Assembly (NCBI GenBank): GCA_913031335.1
Contig: CAJWGI010000081.1
Span: forward strand, 1-6,373
Direction of reading: 5' to 3'
Length of the DNA stretch: 6,373 nt
Source: an uncultured Anaerolineales bacterium
GTDB taxonomy: Bacteria; Chloroflexota; Anaerolineae; Anaerolineales; UBA11657
The first letter of the stretch is position 1; every line of letters begins with the position of its first letter. Below the pieces are notes generated by a model, which did not search any database, was not told where the DNA came from, and was given only the letters and a program-made list of their open reading frames with translations. Below are positions 6,155 through 6,373 of this stretch, one piece after another. The translations under genes and the position numbers were made by a program.

Positions 6155-6373
6155 GTCCGAGCGACTTAAGCCCGGAGACAATCGCGGTGGCCTTTGCGAA
6201 AACCTCGCGCAGCCCGCTTTCATTTCGCGAAATCGCCGCCGAACTGAGCGATGAAAAATCGGCTGAGTTCCACGAAAAATGGGTGGTCGGTTATGGCCAC
6301 GCCTCGGTGGCCGAGCACGCGGTTTTACACATCGCGTTCGAGAACGTCTCCCGGCTGGCCATCGAGTGCATTG
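6124..6373 (+). CDS. thyX: FAD-dependent thymidylate synthase (ThyX) family protein, N-terminal part (3' end outside window)
   Basis: Only the first 83 codons are present. The translation starts MAPDREIYLLSPSDLSPETI and contains TSRSPLSFREIAAEL, then EKWVVGYGHASVAEHAV with the Gly-His-x-Ser-x-x-Glu-His pattern (58-65), then FENVSRLAIECI (72-83). This corresponds to the ThyX segment leading into the RHRxxSxNExSxRY signature, which would fall just after the window end. Canonical ThyX makes dTMP from dUMP using methylene-THF, NADPH and FAD. The pattern here resembles a longer Chloroflexota ThyX relative, which I recall as often carrying two ThyX-like regions and a changed signature. Where canonical enzymes have Arg-Gln just before the signature, Ile-Glu (80-81) appears here. 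Thymidylate synthase activity is therefore not assured. GGAG at 6115 and a 31-nt overlap with ribF support this start. Confidence 0.82.
   Translation, partial: MAPDREIYLLSPSDLSPETIAVAFAKTSRSPLSFREIAAELSDEKSAEFHEKWVVGYGHASVAEHAVLHIAFENVSRLAIECI

Noticed and set aside
5102..6223. Long minus-strand open frame (373 codons) opposite ribF
   Set aside because: GC-rich codon bias leaves the opposite strand open. The translation is Arg/His/Ala-rich without motifs, while ribF on the + strand has every family motif.

Overview
This GC-rich window is one tightly packed run of eight co-directional (+ strand) housekeeping genes. The order is nusA (3' part) - ylxR/rnpM - infB - rbfA - nrnA (DHH/DHHA1) - truB - ribF - thyX-like (5' part). 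It is the classical bacterial transcription/translation cluster around nusA-infB. The compact IF-2, the long acidic then basic NusA tail, the LHAETGN-type motif in the IF-2 C-terminal half and the divergent long-type ThyX relative after ribF together resemble Chloroflexota (Anaerolineae or a neighbouring class). That placement is recalled family resemblance, not a computed phylogeny.

Layout: 1-809 is the C-terminal part of NusA, with a helix-hairpin-helix, an acidic (PE)n linker, a Lys/Arg cluster and a short tail. 820-1143 is the YlxR RNase P modulator. 1140-2927 is IF-2, overlapping ylxR by ATGA. 2932-3324 is the ribosome-binding factor RbfA. 3299-4279 is the NrnA-like oligoribonuclease/pAp phosphatase, overlapping rbfA by 26 nt. 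4311-5192 is tRNA pseudouridine-55 synthase. 5189-6154 is the bifunctional riboflavin kinase/FAD synthetase, overlapping truB by ATGA. 6124-6373 is the start of a FAD-dependent thymidylate synthase family protein, overlapping ribF by 31 nt and cut by the window end.

The only gene-to-gene gaps are 10 nt (nusA-ylxR), 4 nt (infB-rbfA) and 31 nt (nrnA-truB). No promoter or rho-independent terminator is visible, so the genes are probably read as one polycistronic message whose promoter lies upstream of the window. The products act together in transcription elongation/antitermination (NusA), RNase P modulation (YlxR), initiation (IF-2), 30S maturation (RbfA), short-RNA turnover (NrnA) and tRNA modification (TruB). 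FAD synthesis (RibF) is followed by a probable flavin-dependent enzyme (ThyX-like).

I found no mobile element, CRISPR array, tRNA/rRNA gene or convincing undescribed system. The points most worth a second look are the variant ThyX-family gene directly after ribF, the NusA tail architecture and a possible hairpin abutting the truB start codon.
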